64,000 nucleotides of DNA from Naasia sp. SYSU D00948 (GCF_017916515.1 NZ_JAFMTA010000001.1:2903127-2967126), one strand, 5' to 3'. Shown: positions 26,136 to 35,100, counted from the stretch's first letter. Notes: generated from the letters alone by a model not told the origin. Numbers and translations: made by a program.

Positions 26136-26867
26136 TCAAGCGACCGGAATCGGCCGGCTGAAGACGGTGTCGACGCCGCGCGAGTAGAGGGCGGAGTCGG
26201 GCGGCCGCGACGCCAGGTCGGGGAAGCCCGCGGCCGCGAGCAGGTCGTCGTCGAGGTGCAGCAGCTCCGCTCGCTGGAGCGGCCACGGCCGATGGCTGTT
26301 CGGTCCGAAGCAGGTGTTGCCAAGGTGCCGCTGGTGGAAGCCCCAGCGGGCGGTGAGGAAGTCGGCGAGCGGATCGGCGGTGACCGCCTCATCGAGGACG
26401 CGGGCGATCACGTGCGAGGACGGCCCGTTCCGCGAGTGGCGGCGCGACCGGTACGCGATCCGGTCGCCGCGACGCTCCATCCGCATCCCTGCCCAGCGGT
26501 ACGGCAGACCGAACACCGCCCGCGCCGTGAGCACCGGCACCAGGTGCGCCGCATCGAGGGAGGCGAAGACGACGCCGCGGCGGCCGGTCTCGTCGACGGA
26601 GTACAGGCGCACGTTCGTCTCGGGGAAGGTGCCGAGCCAGGGGATAGGCGGGCCGGGCGGGATGCGCGTGCGGGACAGCAGGAACGGGATCAGCCCGACC
26701 CACGCGGCGCCGTCGAAGACGTCGGGACGTGTCCCCTCGGGCAGGAGCGGCGCGACCCGGGCCGGGTCTACCCGCCAGTGCAGGAACGTGATGTCACTCC
26801 AGCGCTGCCCGATGATCGGGCGGCCCGGCAGCGGCGGTGGAACGGGGGAGATCGACGACGGTGTCAC
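26136..26867 (-). CDS. DUF2071 (YqjF-like) protein
   Basis: A 243-aa product with the DUF2071 pattern: QRWSDITFLHWRVDPARVAPLLPEG near the start, then WVGLIPFLLSR, FPETNVRLYSVDETGRRGVVFASLDA, and LPYRWAGM. The family has an acetoacetate-decarboxylase-like fold of unknown activity. The start is uncertain: GTG 26867 gives the usual short N-terminus, while ATG 26939 would overlap the permease gene by 29 nt. The gene follows the APC permease on the same strand, likely in one transcript. Confidence 0.8.
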   Translation of the reverse strand: MTPSSISPVPPPLPGRPIIGQRWSDITFLHWRVDPARVAPLLPEGTRPDVFDGAAWVGLIPFLLSRTRIPPGPPIPWLGTFPETNVRLYSVDETGRRGVVFASLDAAHLVPVLTARAVFGLPYRWAGMRMERRGDRIAYRSRRHSRNGPSSHVIARVLDEAVTADPLADFLTARWGFHQRHLGNTCFGPNSHRPWPLQRAELLHLDDDLLAAAGFPDLASRPPDSALYSRGVDTVFSRPIPVA

Positions 26868-26910
26868 GGGCGGGAGGGCTCGGGCCGGGTCGCGGAGGCG
26901 ACGTTCTCGG

Positions 26911-28311
26911 TCACCGCTCGGAGATGTCCTCCCGCTCATCTCCAGGAGTGATCTCCGCCGCCGACGCCGGCTCCTGCTTCCGCGAGAACTGCGCGACGAA
27001 GAACAGGATCGTCCCGACGACGACGTAGCCGGCGGAGCCGAGCCAGGCGATGCCGGTCTGCTGGGTGAGCAGGACGACCGCCGCGATGATCGCGAGGACG
27101 GGGACGACCTTCGGCACGTTGAAGTGGTCGTGGTTGACGCGATCCTTCTTCAGCACCAGCACGCTGACGCTCGCGGAGATGAAGACGAGCAGCAGCAGGA
27201 GCACCGTCGTCTCGGCGAGCGTGCCGACGTCGCCGAACACGGCCAGAACCATCGTCGCGCCCCCGATGACGAGGATCGACACCCACGGCGTGCGGCGGTT
27301 CGGCAGCACCCGCCCGAAGGCGGTGGGCAGCAGTCGGGCCTCCGCGAGTCCGTACGCGACGCGGCTCGCCATCACCATGAACAGCAGGGCGCCGTTCGCG
27401 ATCGCGACGAGGGCGATGAGGCTGAACAGCCAGCCCGGGATGCCGACGCCGCTCGCCCGGACCACGTCGAGCAGGGGGCCGCTCGATTCGGCGAGGTCGC
27501 CCGGCGGCACCGCGATGACGGCGCCGAGCGCGATGAGGAGGTACACCACCGCGGCCGTGCAGAGAGCGGCGAACAGCGCGCGCGGGTACACCTTCGACGG
27601 GTTGCGCACCTCCTCGGCCATGTTCGCGGCGGCCTCGAAGCCGAGGAAGGAGAAGAACGCGACAATGGATGCCGCGAAGGCGCCCTCGAGCGGGCCCACG
27701 TTGGGAGTGAACTCGAGCACGCGAGCCGGGTCGCCTCCGCCCGCGCCGAGGAGGACGGCCGCGCAGAAGATCACGATTACGAGCCCGGTCACCTCGATCA
27801 CGGACGCCACCAGGTTGGCGGTGAGCGACTCGCGGACGCCCCAGAGGTTGATGAGCATGAGGATGGCGATGAACACGACGGCGGTCGGACCCGCCGGCAG
27901 GGGCAGGACCGCGGCCAGGTAGTCGCCGGCGAACGCGTTGGCGAGGGCCGCGGCAGTCGTGATCCCGGAGGCCATCATCAGGAACCCGACGAGGAAGGAC
28001 ACGTACGGAACCTTGAACGCCCGCTCGGCGTACCGGGCGGCGCCGCCCGCGTGCGGATACTTGGTGATCAGCTCCGCGTAGGTTCCCGCCGTGAGGAGGG
28101 CCGCGACGAGCGCGATCAGCAGCGGCAGCCAGATGACCCCGCCGACGTCGGCGGCCATCGTGCCGACGAGGGTGTAGATGCCTGCGCCCAGGGTGTCGCC
28201 GACGATGAAGGCGAACAAAAGGGGGCCGGTGACGACCCTCTTCAGATGGCCGATCCCCTTCACCGGGATCGCGCCGGCCGTCGCGCCCGATGCGCTTGCC
28301 GCGCTGCTCAT
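26911..28311 (-). CDS. APC-family amino acid permease
   Basis: This 466-aa integral membrane protein has about 12 predicted hydrophobic segments. The first contains GPLLFAFIVGDTLGAGIYTLVG, the glycine-rich TM1 signature of APC transporters, and FFSFLGFEAAANMAEEVRNP is the conserved TM6 region followed by the cytoplasmic loop. It probably imports or exchanges an amino acid or amine; specificity is not readable. The C-terminus is charged (GDEREDISER). It is upstream of the DUF2071 gene with overlap or tight spacing. About 150 nt to the next upstream gene end leaves room for its promoter. Confidence 0.9.
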   Translation of the reverse strand: MSSAASASGATAGAIPVKGIGHLKRVVTGPLLFAFIVGDTLGAGIYTLVGTMAADVGGVIWLPLLIALVAALLTAGTYAELITKYPHAGGAARYAERAFKVPYVSFLVGFLMMASGITTAAALANAFAGDYLAAVLPLPAGPTAVVFIAILMLINLWGVRESLTANLVASVIEVTGLVIVIFCAAVLLGAGGGDPARVLEFTPNVGPLEGAFAASIVAFFSFLGFEAAANMAEEVRNPSKVYPRALFAALCTAAVVYLLIALGAVIAVPPGDLAESSGPLLDVVRASGVGIPGWLFSLIALVAIANGALLFMVMASRVAYGLAEARLLPTAFGRVLPNRRTPWVSILVIGGATMVLAVFGDVGTLAETTVLLLLLVFISASVSVLVLKKDRVNHDHFNVPKVVPVLAIIAAVVLLTQQTGIAWLGSAGYVVVGTILFFVAQFSRKQEPASAAEITPGDEREDISER

Positions 28312-28459
28312 TGGACTACTCCAGGCGCAGCCCCGGATCGGTGCAACGGGTTGACGCGCCCCAGCATGCAGTGGGGGCGGGACGCACGCTGCCGCTTGAG
28401 AGCCGACGTCGCTGACCCAGCCGGATCTCTCTGGAGGGCGGCGGAGGCGGGAGGCGGCG

Positions 28460-29029
28460 TCAGCTGGAGGGACCCGTGTCCGGCGTATCGGACGGGAGCT
28501 CCGGCGGATAGGTGATGCGCATCCCGTTGACCCGGGCGAAGGAGTGCAGGGCGTGCGGGCGGGCGGCCGCGGCGGACATGATGTGCAGCACCGGCGCGGA
28601 CCGCACCAGCAGGGCGTCCGCGATCAGCGAGCGGTGGCAGCGCCAGGGCACCGCCTCGGCGCACATGATCGCCGTGCGCCGTGCGCGCGCCCGCGTGAGC
28701 AGAGCGTCGACCGCGTCCGCGAACTGCTCCGTCTGCATGTAGTCGGCGTAGCCGCGGAAGGAGTCGTTGCGCCAGCCGCCGTTCGGGCTGTCCGGACGCG
28801 GGTGGCGGAGGCCGCCGAGCGCCGGCATGCGCTCGTACCCGATGCCGGCGGCGGGCAGGCTCTCCGCGAGCGCGTCGGCGTTGAACTGCGGGTTGTGGCG
28901 GGACTTGGGCACAGTCCGCACGTCGACGAGCAGTTCGACGCCGTACGCGCGGATGATGTCGGCGAACTCCTCGATCGGGTGCGTGGAGTGACCGATCGTG
29001 AGGACCGCGAGCCCGGCGCCGGCGTCCAT
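28460..29029 (-). CDS. DUF488 family protein
   Basis: This 189-aa protein starts LAVLTIGHSTHPIEEFADII and has VELLVDVRTVPKSRHNPQFN, then PALGGLRHPR and a Cys-containing AIMCAEAVPWRCHRSLIAD. These are the conserved stretches of DUF488; the C-A-E...C-H-R segment is a conserved potential metal or catalytic site. The function of the family is unknown. It starts 4 nt after the stop of the upstream membrane protein gene, so co-translation is likely. Confidence 0.85.
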   Translation of the reverse strand: MDAGAGLAVLTIGHSTHPIEEFADIIRAYGVELLVDVRTVPKSRHNPQFNADALAESLPAAGIGYERMPALGGLRHPRPDSPNGGWRNDSFRGYADYMQTEQFADAVDALLTRARARRTAIMCAEAVPWRCHRSLIADALLVRSAPVLHIMSAAAARPHALHSFARVNGMRITYPPELPSDTPDTGPSS

Positions 29030-29033
29030 CGGG

Positions 29034-30215
29034 TCACTCGCTGAGGAACGGCGGCAGCCCGAAGATCGGCACGAGGAAGGTGTTGTAGACCCACCACGCG
29101 ACGATCAGCCCGACGCCGATGATCGCGAGCCAGTTCGTGCGCCGCTGCAGCCGCCGGCCGGGCTCCGCGACGACGTTGCGCATCCGGTCGCCGACCCGCT
29201 CGTCGGCGTAGCGGGCGGTCTGCCGCAGCGCCTTCGCGCCGACCGTGCCGACGATGTCGCGCATCCGCTCGTACGTGGCGGGGGCGAGCAGGTCGAACGG
29301 GGTGCGGGAGTAGACGAACATCGTGTCGTCGACGATCTCGACGTCGAAGCCGCCGACCTCGTCGATGAGCAGCGCCATGAGGTCGGGCGTGAAGACGTAG
29401 AGGGCGTCCCGCTCGTACTCCTGCGGCGCGTAGAGCGTGAAGTGCTGGTCGAAGTCGCCCTCGAGCGACAGCACCTGGTCGCGGTCGAACTGGACCGGCA
29501 GGTTGCTGGCGCGGATGCCGAGGAGGCTCCGGTCGTTGGCGCGAGCGTCGAGGAGCATGTGCGGCAGGTTCCGGTCGAGCCCGATCGCGATGTAGCCCCA
29601 CCGGTGGATGGTGATCCGGTCCTGCCCCTTCCGGTTCCGCTGCACGACGATGTAGCGGTAGTTGCCGATCTCCGACCGCCGGCCGGTCGCGCTCGCGAGG
29701 CGCCGCTCCGCAGTCCGCCGCTCGCCCACCTGGAAGACGCTGCCGGGGTAGGAGATCGGCTCCTCGTGCCCGTAGGTGAGGCCGTTCGCGGACGCGAATC
29801 GGGTGAGCCGCAGCGCCGTCTCCCACCAGCGGCGCGGGAAGCCCGCGCTTCCGATCCAGCGGATCAGCGCGAACGCGGCGGCCCCGATCGCAAGGAGCCA
29901 GATCGCCGCGAAGCCGACGAAGAGGAGGTTCATCGGGAAGGGCGCACCGACCGTGTACTCGACGAGGCCGCGCACGAGCGACGGCAGGTCCGGCCCGACG
30001 ACGAAGAGGAGGAACAGGACGCCGAGCACCGGAACGGCGACCGGGACGAAGCGGGCGATCAGGCCGCCCATGCCGCGGCCGGTCGGATCGGGACGGTGCG
30101 CCCAGGGCGCGCCCTGCGCCTTCGACTGCCGGCGGAAGTCGTCGATCTCCTGCTTGGTCAGGGGGGCGGTGAGCGGCGAGTAGTCAGGCTGGACGATCGG
30201 CGCCTCTGCGGTCAT
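29034..30215 (-). CDS. Membrane protein with large cytoplasmic domain, function unknown
   Basis: A 393-aa protein with two N-terminal TM segments (about residues 50-75, VPVLGVLFLLFVVG, and 90-120, LLFVGFAAIWLLAIGAAAFA). A beta-rich soluble middle follows (YRYIVVQRNRKGQDRITIHRWGYIA, LYVFTPDLMALLID), and the C-terminal TM (IIGVGLIVAWWVYNTFLVPIF) ends shortly before the stop. The layout resembles DUF3137-like proteins, but I do not recognise it firmly. Start at ATG 30215, with GGAGG 4 nt before; a GTG directly precedes it. It is probably cotranscribed with the DUF488 gene. Confidence 0.75.
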   Translation of the reverse strand: MTAEAPIVQPDYSPLTAPLTKQEIDDFRRQSKAQGAPWAHRPDPTGRGMGGLIARFVPVAVPVLGVLFLLFVVGPDLPSLVRGLVEYTVGAPFPMNLLFVGFAAIWLLAIGAAAFALIRWIGSAGFPRRWWETALRLTRFASANGLTYGHEEPISYPGSVFQVGERRTAERRLASATGRRSEIGNYRYIVVQRNRKGQDRITIHRWGYIAIGLDRNLPHMLLDARANDRSLLGIRASNLPVQFDRDQVLSLEGDFDQHFTLYAPQEYERDALYVFTPDLMALLIDEVGGFDVEIVDDTMFVYSRTPFDLLAPATYERMRDIVGTVGAKALRQTARYADERVGDRMRNVVAEPGRRLQRRTNWLAIIGVGLIVAWWVYNTFLVPIFGLPPFLSE

Positions 30216-30397
30216 CACTCCTCCGAGCGGCCGCGTGGAACGGCAGGATGCGCGGCGTCGCGCTCAGGGTAGCGGTGGCCACGGGTCCGCCGGGAGGACG
30301 GAGCGTCCCCTCGTCGTCCAGCCGCCTGGGAGGCTGCGGTCCTAGCGTCGCGACGACGGCCTCCGCCGTCCCGAGAGCCACGACCCGAGGAGGACTG

Positions 30398-30889
30398 CTG
30401 GCGACCACCGCGACGAAGGAAGAGCTCGAGCAGATCGGCAAGATCATCAAGGACGCGCGCATCGGTCTGCTGACCACGGTCAGCGAGGACGGGCGCCTCG
30501 TCAGCCGGCCACTCGCCACCGTCGAGGCCGAGTTCGACGGCGACGTCTGGTTCTTCACCTACAACGACGCCGACAAGGTGCACCAGATCCAGAGCGACAA
30601 CCACGTCAACGTCGCGTACGAGTCCGGCAAGGGCTGGCTCTCGATCTCGGGTCGGGCGGAGCTCGTGCAGGACCGCGCGAAGATCGACGAGTACTGGACA
30701 GGCGGCGCTCAGGCGTGGTTCGAGAACGGCAAGGACGACCCGCGGATCGCGCTGATCAAGGTGCACGCGGAGACGGCCGAGTACTGGACGATGACCGATC
30801 CGAAGCCGGTCGCCCTGATCAAGGGCGTGAAGGCCGCGCTGACCGGCGGAACGCCCGACATCGGCGACAACAACAGGGTCGCCCTGTAG
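30398..30889 (+). CDS. Pyridoxamine 5'-phosphate oxidase-family (general stress protein 26-like) protein
   Basis: A protein of about 163 aa with KIIKDARIGLLTTVSEDGRLVSRPL, VWFFTYNDADKVHQIQ and VNVAYESGKGWLSISGRAEL, the split-barrel FMN/F420-type flavin fold of the PPOX class. It ends with a typical helical tail (DPKPVALIKGVKAALTG). The start is odd: AGGAGG at 30388-30393 is followed by CTG-CTG-GCG-ACC, with no ATG/GTG/TTG in frame until far into the domain. CTG 30398 therefore seems the best start; the alternative ATG at 30248 would add about 50 unrelated residues. The role is probably redox or cofactor protection; the cofactor is not assignable. Confidence 0.8.
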   Translation: MATTATKEELEQIGKIIKDARIGLLTTVSEDGRLVSRPLATVEAEFDGDVWFFTYNDADKVHQIQSDNHVNVAYESGKGWLSISGRAELVQDRAKIDEYWTGGAQAWFENGKDDPRIALIKVHAETAEYWTMTDPKPVALIKGVKAALTGGTPDIGDNNRVAL

Positions 30890-30966
30890 CCGGCGCTCCT
30901 GCCGAGTGTCGGTCCCCGCCGCCATAATCGGTCGCATCCCGGCCAGCGGGAGGAGGAGGCGGCTCG

Positions 30967-31296
30967 ATGCGGGTTCCGAAGCCGTCCGAGGACACGCAGC
31001 GGCTCTTCGATGAGCTGATCGAGTCCCTCGGGCCCGACGTGAAGCGGGCGCAGATGATGGGCCGGCCGACGCTCATGACCGGCCGCACCATGGTGGCCTG
31101 CCTTAACGGCGACGTGCTGGGGATCCGGCTCGGGCGGAACACGAGCGTGTTCGCGGAGGCGCTGGACGTGGAGGGGGCGGCGGTGTTCCAGCCCGGACCC
31201 CGACACGAGTTCAAGGACTGGGTGCAGATCCCGGCCAGCAGCTCGGACGCGTGGCTGCCGTTCACGGTCGCGGCGCTGGAGGCGGCTCGGCGGTAG
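30967..31296 (+). CDS. TfoX N-terminal-like / YjbR-like small protein
   Basis: This 109-aa protein has TQRLFDELIESLGPDVKRAQMMG, then TLMTGRTMVACLNGDVLGIRLG, resembling the TfoX N-terminal domain (helix, then beta-sheet with MMGxP). It ends WLPFTVAALEAARR. Members of this fold are often stand-alone and uncharacterised in actinobacteria. Shine-Dalgarno GGAGGAGGAGG lies upstream of ATG 30967. It is on the same strand as the PPOX-family gene, 77 nt downstream. Confidence 0.75.
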   Translation: MRVPKPSEDTQRLFDELIESLGPDVKRAQMMGRPTLMTGRTMVACLNGDVLGIRLGRNTSVFAEALDVEGAAVFQPGPRHEFKDWVQIPASSSDAWLPFTVAALEAARR

Positions 31297-31421
31297 GAGG
31301 GAGCGCATGCGGGGCGAGTTGCGCCTCGCCGTCTCGTGGTCGCGCTGTGCGCCGGATGCGAGGGTGACGCCCCTCGACCGACTCTGAGGCTTCTCGGCCG
31401 TCGGTGCAGGGCGGGGTCCCG

Positions 31422-32024
31422 TCAGCCCGAGCAGGGGCCGTCCGGGTCCCAGAGGCCGCGGCTCGCGTCCTGGGCCTCCTCCATGGCGGCCTGGACGTCG
31501 GGGCGGAAACGATCGTTCTCGCCCACGGTGATCGCCTCGGCAAGCCCCGCGCGGGCGAGCTCGACACTCACGTTCCGGCCGTCCTCGGTGTAGACGGCGG
31601 CCAGCATGCGGCCGAACTCGTCCCGCGGCTCGACGTCGAAGACCAGGCGGACCTCCTCGCCGGGGGAGAGGAGGTCCTTTGCGAAGTCGGCGGCCTCCGG
31701 GCCGAGGCACTCCACCGGACGGTCCTCGGCGACCGACTCGGGCGTATCGATGTTCAGCAGCCGGATGCGCTCGCGCTCCCCGTCCACCTCGGCGACGATC
31801 GTGTCCCCGTCGACGACCCGTTCCACGACCGCCGCCGTCCCGGCGACGCCCTCGAAACCGGCCGCCGGGGACGCGGGGGAGCCCGGGGAGGACCCGTCGC
31901 CGGCGGGCGCGTCGGCGCCGCGAGCCGTGAGCGCGACCCACAGCAGCACGAGGGCGAGCGCGAGCACCAGCAGGGCGGCGCCGGTGAGCCGCGGCTTGGT
32001 CACGAGCGGGCTCCTGCGGGTCAC
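31422..32024 (-). CDS. Thermonuclease-family (SNase) protein, membrane-anchored or secreted
   Basis: A 200-aa protein. Residues 14-33 (GAALLVLALALVLLWVALTA) form a signal anchor, followed by a Gly/Ser/Pro linker and a staphylococcal-nuclease domain: VVERVVDGDTIVAEVDGE, then IRLLNIDTPE, VRLVFDVEPRDEFGRMLAAVY, and LARAGLAEAI. Conserved residues include D in DGDT, R in IRLL, D in IDTPE and the E/R pair around EPRDEFGR. The enzyme is expected to hydrolyse DNA or RNA outside the membrane. GTG 32024 has TACCCT 7 nt upstream and no Shine-Dalgarno, hence a leaderless candidate. Confidence 0.85.
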   Translation of the reverse strand: MTRRSPLVTKPRLTGAALLVLALALVLLWVALTARGADAPAGDGSSPGSPASPAAGFEGVAGTAAVVERVVDGDTIVAEVDGERERIRLLNIDTPESVAEDRPVECLGPEAADFAKDLLSPGEEVRLVFDVEPRDEFGRMLAAVYTEDGRNVSVELARAGLAEAITVGENDRFRPDVQAAMEEAQDASRGLWDPDGPCSG

Positions 32025-32031
32025 CTCAGCG

Positions 32032-32037
32032 AGGGTA
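32032..32037 (-). promoter_or_regulatory. -10 element TACCCT, leaderless start of SNase gene
   Basis: On the minus strand TACCCT ends 7 nt before the GTG start at 32024. Confidence 0.4.
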
Positions 32038-32145
32038 GCCGGGGACGCCGCGGTGCCGCCCTCCCCGGCGATCCTCGTGGGAAGGGTTCCGCTGGGGAGG
32101 GAGCACGGTGGGGGCTCGGGCCCTGAACTGGAAGGAGCCGGCGCG

Positions 32146-33549
32146 CTACGACTTCAGGTCGAGCGCCTCCCGGATGGCGCGGCCCGCGCGGATCACGTGC
32201 TGCGGGTCGTACTCCTCGATGAGATCGGCTAGCCGGCGCAGCGTCAGATCGTCGTAGCTGCGGGCCACCTCCTCCGCCACCATGCCGGGGGAGAAGTTCG
32301 GTAGCCCGCCGCCCGTCGCCCAGGGCGACAGCGCGTCGATGATCGCATCGCCGTTCGCGACGACGGCCTCGCCCTCCGGACCGACCGGAACGCCGATCAG
32401 CAGCACGTTGTACGGGGCGTCCCGGTGCACGAACGCGCTCGAGTGGTCCGACGCCCGGGCGATGGCTCCGCCGAGCTGGCGGACCTCGGCCATGATCTGC
32501 AGGAAGCCGGAGTCCGGCCCGGTGACCCGGAGGAGCGCCTCCGCCGTCTCGGGCGAGAACTCGCGCAGCAGGGCGTTGTTCTCCCTGAACGGGAGCGGGT
32601 CGATCGGGTCCGCATGGATCATCCCGAGCTGCGTGTACGGCATCTCGCCGATCTCGCCGAGGATCGGGGTCCCGGCGGCGAGCATCGGGGCGAACTCGCG
32701 CTCGCCGTCCGCGGGGTCGCCGACCCAGGCGAAGCGGACGGCGACCGTCAGCTTGCCGGCGAGCGGTGGCGGGACGTCCGGCATCTCCGGAAGGAGCTGG
32801 ATCGCGATCGACGTCGTCGCCTGCTCGAGGAGCGAGGGACACCACTGACCCCACGTGCGGACGACGTTCGGGATGTCCTCAGCGGCGAAGTAGACCGCGC
32901 CGCCGTAGAGGGTGCGGAGGTGCACCAGCTCGGTCTCGACGGCGGTGACGATGCCGAGCGCGCCCTTGCCTCCGCGCAGCGCCCAGAAGATGTCGGGATG
33001 CTCGAGAGCGGTCACGCGGCGCAGCTCGCCGTCGCCGGTCACGACCTCGAACGCCCGGACCCGGTCGGAGGCCACGCCGTAGGTGCGGGCGACCGGGCCG
33101 ATCCCGCCGCCGGTGAGGTAGCCGACGACGCCGACCCCCGGCGACGATCCGGCGAGCGGCGCGAGCCCGTGCTCGGCGGCCGCGTCGATGACGCGCTCCC
33201 ACTGGACGCCGGCGCCGATCCGCGCCCAGCCGTCCGGGTGGATCGTGACCTCGTCGAAATGCCCGGTGTGGACGAGGATCGTGTTCCCGAGGTGGTTGAT
33301 GATGCCGTGCCCGGTGGCACGGACGCCCACCTCGACTCCGTGGGCGGCTCCGAAGCGGACGGTGGCGACGACGTCCTCGGGCGTCTTCGCCTCGACGACC
33401 GCCATCGCGTGCGTCTCTTCGGCGAGGTTCCAGGGCGTCGCGAGGTGCCGGTAGTCGTCGGTGCCCGGCTGGTGCAGCCTGCCGGTGAGCGACGCGGCGA
33501 GCTCGTCGAGCGGAACGGAGGAGGTGGGGCTTTCAGGCGCGAGAGTCAT
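32146..33549 (-). CDS. FAD-binding oxidoreductase (berberine-bridge-enzyme-like), paralogue 2
   Basis: A 467-aa paralogue of the gene at 23581-24984 with the same length and the same landmark segments: GVRATGHGI, GVVGYLTGGGIGPVARTYG, FWALRGGKGALGIVTA, and a C-terminus ending GRAIREALDL. It lacks the second covalent Cys in the same place. The two are clearly homologous along the whole length but diverged, so the duplication is not recent. Start ATG 33549 with GGACTCCGA upstream; a longer frame is spurious. It stands alone, with no WYL regulator nearby, in contrast to paralogue 1. Confidence 0.9.
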   Translation of the reverse strand: MTLAPESPTSSVPLDELAASLTGRLHQPGTDDYRHLATPWNLAEETHAMAVVEAKTPEDVVATVRFGAAHGVEVGVRATGHGIINHLGNTILVHTGHFDEVTIHPDGWARIGAGVQWERVIDAAAEHGLAPLAGSSPGVGVVGYLTGGGIGPVARTYGVASDRVRAFEVVTGDGELRRVTALEHPDIFWALRGGKGALGIVTAVETELVHLRTLYGGAVYFAAEDIPNVVRTWGQWCPSLLEQATTSIAIQLLPEMPDVPPPLAGKLTVAVRFAWVGDPADGEREFAPMLAAGTPILGEIGEMPYTQLGMIHADPIDPLPFRENNALLREFSPETAEALLRVTGPDSGFLQIMAEVRQLGGAIARASDHSSAFVHRDAPYNVLLIGVPVGPEGEAVVANGDAIIDALSPWATGGGLPNFSPGMVAEEVARSYDDLTLRRLADLIEEYDPQHVIRAGRAIREALDLKS

Positions 33550-33804
33550 CGGAGTCCTTCGGGTCGGCGGATCGGAGGGTCCGCGCCCGGGAGGAGCAAG
33601 CGCGCCATGGGCTCCGGTCTCGGCGGGGAGGACGCCGGGTCCGGGGTCCAAGCCGACAACGCTGGCGGCGGACGCCTCTATCGTCACTCCCTCGATGGTC
33701 GAGCGGAAGGGAAAGCCCCAGCAAGGGGGCTCGGCCGTGCTCCGGAATGCACCGTCCCGTCGGGTCCGTGCCGCCGCATCCGCGCGCCTGGGAGGATGAG
33801 CGGC

Positions 33805-34380
33805 ATGGCCGCTGAGCTGCACATCACCGGAGATCCCGCCGCCGACGAGCTGCTGTCGGCCGATCCGCTCGCGCTGCTGATCGGGATGCTGCTCGATCAG
33901 CAGGTGCCGATGGAGACGGCGTTCGCGGGGCCGCTGAAGATTCAGGAGCGGCTGGGACGCCTCAGCGCGGACGCGATCGCGGGGGAGAGCGAGGAGCGGC
34001 TCACCGAGGTGTTCCGCACGCCGCCCGCGGTGCACCGCTTCCCGGGCTCGATGGCAGGGCGGACCCAGGCGCTGTGCGCAGCGGTCGCAGAGCACTGGGA
34101 CGGCGACGCGGCGGCGATCTGGACGCGCGACGACCCGGACGGCGCCGAGGTGCTGCGCCGGCTCAAGGAGCTGCCGGGCTTCGGCGACCAGAAGGCGCGG
34201 ATCTTCCTCGCACTGCTCGGGAAGCAGTACGGCGTCGACGTGCCGGGCTGGCAGGAGGCGGCCGGTCCGTACGGGGAGGAGGGGTCCTACCGGTCGGTCG
34301 CCGACATCGTGAACCCGGACTCGCTCACCAAGGTGCGAGAGCACAAGCGGGCGATGAAGGCGGCCGCGAAGAAGGACTGA
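33805..34380 (+). CDS. HhH-GPD-type base-excision DNA repair protein
   Basis: A 191-aa protein with DPLALLIGMLLDQQVPMETAFAGP (the N-terminal glycosylase helix), then LKELPGFGDQKARIFLALLG, a helix-hairpin-helix with LPGFG. It resembles the family annotated as HhH-GPD base-excision repair protein. The catalytic Asp of active HhH-GPD enzymes is not obvious, so activity is uncertain. ATG 33805 is 9 nt after GGAGG; an ATG at 33796 overlaps that site and is less likely. A stem-loop follows the stop. Confidence 0.85.
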   Translation: MAAELHITGDPAADELLSADPLALLIGMLLDQQVPMETAFAGPLKIQERLGRLSADAIAGESEERLTEVFRTPPAVHRFPGSMAGRTQALCAAVAEHWDGDAAAIWTRDDPDGAEVLRRLKELPGFGDQKARIFLALLGKQYGVDVPGWQEAAGPYGEEGSYRSVADIVNPDSLTKVREHKRAMKAAAKKD

Positions 34381-34382
34381 CC

Positions 34383-34408
34383 CGGCGGAGGCGGAGCTCC
34401 CTCCGCCG
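34383..34408. terminator. Stem-loop after HhH-GPD gene
   Basis: CGGCGGAGG (34383-34391) pairs with CCTCCGCCG (34400-34408) around an 8-nt loop. It lies between two convergent genes. Confidence 0.5.
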
Positions 34409-34449
34409 CGCCGCTCATCCCCGCCTGGAATCTCCGGCATCGGCCGCGG

Positions 34450-35019
34450 CTACCAGATGATGCCGTAGCCGGTGAAGTAGAGCAGGAAGTTGATCGCGGC
34501 GATGACGAGGCCGGCCATCGCGAGGCGGAATCCGCGGCCCTGGAGCTGCCGCGAGCGGTTGATGCCCAGGATGCCGAACACGATGCCGAGCACGCACGGC
34601 ACGAAGCTCAGGAACAGCCCGATGAAGAACGGGATGATCCCGACCACGATGCCGACGATCGCCAGGATCAGCGACGCCACGGCGTAGCCGTTGTTCTCGG
34701 GGGGCGCGCCATAGGCGATGGTCGCCGGCCGGGGCGCGTACGGCTGCGAGGGCGCGTACTGCGGCTGCGCTGCGTCGTAGGAGGGGTACGCCGCACCCTC
34801 GTACCCGCCCTCCGGCCGCTCGGGGCGCGTGGCGTGGTACGCCGTCGTTCCCGGCTGCTGCGACGCTCCGTAGTAGTCGCCGTCCGTCTGCTGTGCCTGG
34901 TAGTGCGGATCGCCCGCAGGCTGCTGCTGCGCCTGGCCGTACGGATCTCCCGCCGGCTGCTGCGGCTGTTCCTGGCCCTGCTGCCGGCGCGGATCCTGGG
35001 ATCCCGGTTCCCATGTCAT
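34450..35019 (-). CDS. DUF4190 domain membrane protein with Gln/Pro/Tyr-rich N-terminus
   Basis: A 189-aa protein. Residues 1-105 are low-complexity and rich in Q, P, Y, A and G (repeats of QQPAGDP), probably cytoplasmic and disordered. Two TM segments follow: YAVASLILAIVGIVVGIIPFFIGLFLSFVPCVLGIVFG, with the conserved short loop G-I-x-x-S, and LAMAGLVIAAINFLLYFTG. This matches DUF4190. The N-terminal region looks like a protein-interaction tail, common in actinobacterial cell-envelope proteins. No partner gene is evident. Confidence 0.85.
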   Translation of the reverse strand: MTWEPGSQDPRRQQGQEQPQQPAGDPYGQAQQQPAGDPHYQAQQTDGDYYGASQQPGTTAYHATRPERPEGGYEGAAYPSYDAAQPQYAPSQPYAPRPATIAYGAPPENNGYAVASLILAIVGIVVGIIPFFIGLFLSFVPCVLGIVFGILGINRSRQLQGRGFRLAMAGLVIAAINFLLYFTGYGIIW

Positions 35020-35100
35020 GCGGGGATGGTGGCAGAGGGCCTGTTACGCGGGGGTGGCCCTTAGTCCCGTCGTCGCGGAGTGGATGACCGGGCCCGTCGG

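Noticed and set aside
32425-33804. N-terminal extension of the HhH-GPD gene across the FAD oxidoreductase
   Set aside because: The frame is open by chance opposite paralogue 2; the Shine-Dalgarno and conserved start lie at 33805.
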